Shown: in pieces, positions 31,199-32,140 of the stretch
How the letters are laid out: each line of letters opens with the position of its first letter
How positions within the stretch are numbered: the stretch's first letter is position 1
Source of the DNA: Mycolicibacterium chubuense
Lineage (GTDB): Bacteria; Actinomycetota; Actinomycetes; Mycobacteriales; Mycobacteriaceae
Assembly: GCF_001044255.1 (NCBI RefSeq)
Contig: NZ_JYNX01000087.1
Location: 1-32,140 of the forward strand
DNA: 32,140 nucleotides
Direction: 5' to 3'
Notes under the pieces: model-generated
The model's database searches: none
What the model was told of the DNA's origin: nothing
Seen by the model: the letters and a program-made list of their open reading frames with translations, nothing else
Position numbers and translations under genes: made by a program

Positions 31199-32140
31199 AT
31201 GTCGACGGCGGATCTGCGAGCGGCGGTGGCCACGGTGGTGGCCGCGGTCGACACCCTGGCCGGCTGCGATTCCGACCTGGCCACCCGCGCCGAACTCGTC
31301 GACGTCTTGGACGAGCTGGAGACGGTGTGGTGCCGGCTGCCCGCGGTGCGCCACCGCCTGTTGGCCCGGCTGCAGGTCGAGACCACCCCGCAGCAGATGG
31401 GCGCCAAGAACTGGAAAGACGTGCTGGCGATCCGGTGGCGGATCTCGCACTCCGAAGCCCACGGCCGGTTGCGCGACGCCGCCCTGCTCGCCCCCCGCCC
31501 ACAGATCACCGGACCGGCCCTACCTCCCGCGCTGGCGGCCACCGCGATCGCGCAGGACAAGGGCCTCATCAACGGCGAGCATGTCGCGGTCATCCGAAAA
31601 ACCCTGGCCAAGCTGCCCGGCTTCGTCGACCCCAGCACCCGCGACCAGTTCGAGGTTGACCTGGTGCGCACCGCCGTCGGAGTCGGCCCGAAAGAACTTC
31701 AGGACACCGCCGATCTGCGGCTGTTCCTGCTCGATCAGGACGGCCCCGCACCCGACGAGCACGACCGCGCCCGCCAACGCGGGGTGACCAAACACGCGCA
31801 GCGCCGCGACGCGATGACCGACCTGGCCGCCCGGCTCACCCCCGAAGCGTGGGCAGTGTGGGAAGTGCTGTTCGCCAAGTACGCCGCACCCGGCATGTGC
31901 AACCCCGACGACCCGCAGCCGTGCACCTCGGGCACCCCGACCCAAGCCCAGATCGACAACGATCACCGCAGCCTGGCCCAACGCCAACACGACGCCCTGC
32001 TCGCCGTCGGGCGCATCGCCCTGATGAGCGGACAGTTGGGTCAGCTCAACGGGTTACCGGTATCGGTGATCATCCGCACCACCCTCCAAGACCTCGAATC
32101 CCGGGCCGGGATCGGCGTCACCGGCGGCGGCACCCGCCTC
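31199..32140 (+). CDS. 13E12-family DUF222 protein, cut by window end
   Basis: The frame is open for 314 codons from ATG 31199 to the window edge without a stop. It begins MSTADLRAAVATVVAAVDTL, then CDSDLATRAELVDVLDELET. The DUF222 core is recognised from KDVLAIRWRISHSEAHGRL, LPPALAATAIAQDKGLINGEHVAVI and RRDAMTDLAARLTPEAWAVWE, with the catalytic-looking region still to come. The HNH nuclease domain usual for the family would lie beyond the window. A LexA box sits directly before the start. It is only distantly similar to the other 13E12 gene in this window (18904-20610), which belongs to a different subgroup judged by its N-terminus. Orientation is opposite to that copy. Confidence 0.9.
   Translation, partial: MSTADLRAAVATVVAAVDTLAGCDSDLATRAELVDVLDELETVWCRLPAVRHRLLARLQVETTPQQMGAKNWKDVLAIRWRISHSEAHGRLRDAALLAPRPQITGPALPPALAATAIAQDKGLINGEHVAVIRKTLAKLPGFVDPSTRDQFEVDLVRTAVGVGPKELQDTADLRLFLLDQDGPAPDEHDRARQRGVTKHAQRRDAMTDLAARLTPEAWAVWEVLFAKYAAPGMCNPDDPQPCTSGTPTQAQIDNDHRSLAQRQHDALLAVGRIALMSGQLGQLNGLPVSVIIRTTLQDLESRAGIGVTGGGTRL

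Overview
The window comes from a high-GC actinobacterium, almost certainly a fast-growing mycobacterium (Mycobacterium/Mycolicibacterium type). The evidence is the order murG-murC-ftsQ-ftsZ-pgeF-yggS-sepF-yggT-wag31 with a small membrane protein behind wag31, which is the mycobacterial division and cell-wall cluster, together with two 13E12-family (DUF222/HNH) genes and a diflavin nitrate reductase of the type known from Mycolicibacterium smegmatis. No rRNA, tRNA, CRISPR array or insertion sequence was seen.

Region 1 (1-8354) is the tail of the division and cell-wall (dcw) cluster: peptidoglycan precursor synthesis (murG end, murC), the divisome (ftsQ, ftsZ, sepF), the polar growth organiser wag31, and the housekeeping genes pgeF, yggS and yggT. 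Most junctions are ATGA/GTGA overlaps. One gene breaks the pattern: a small secreted protein on the minus strand sits between ftsQ and ftsZ. Region 2 (8368-13032) is an accessory metabolic block: a phosphoribosyltransferase, an SRPBCC-SDR fusion protein, a class I glutamine amidotransferase, a cytochrome P450 and a two-CBS-domain protein.

Region 3 (13098-18900) is a carboxylate uptake module. A CitA/CitB-type two-component system is divergent from a complete tripartite tricarboxylate transporter (tctC-tctB-tctA), and a universal stress protein is translationally coupled to tctA. A 14-bp inverted repeat in the divergent spacer is a candidate operator.

Region 4 (20737-29424) is a complete nitrate assimilation unit. 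A small unknown gene, nirB and nirD run leftward; narK and a single-chain nitrate reductase carrying its own flavodoxin/FAD/NADPH reductase (nasN type) run rightward. The shared spacer has a GlnR-like GAAAC-N6-GAAAC element and a -10 hexamer placed for leaderless transcription of the small gene. Nitrate would be imported by NarK, reduced to nitrite by the reductase and reduced to ammonium by NirBD. The unit, plus a TetR regulator and an MpaB/DUF2236-type putative oxygenase (29425-31120), lies between two 13E12 HNH genes. The right-hand one has a near-consensus LexA (SOS) box three bases before its start codon and runs off the window end.

The points most worth a second look are the small gene with its leaderless GlnR-type promoter, the dense operator cluster at 31119-31195, the single-polypeptide nitrate reductase and its repeated linker motif, the Usp-coupled tct operon, the secreted-protein gene inside the dcw cluster, and a substituted P-loop residue in MurC.
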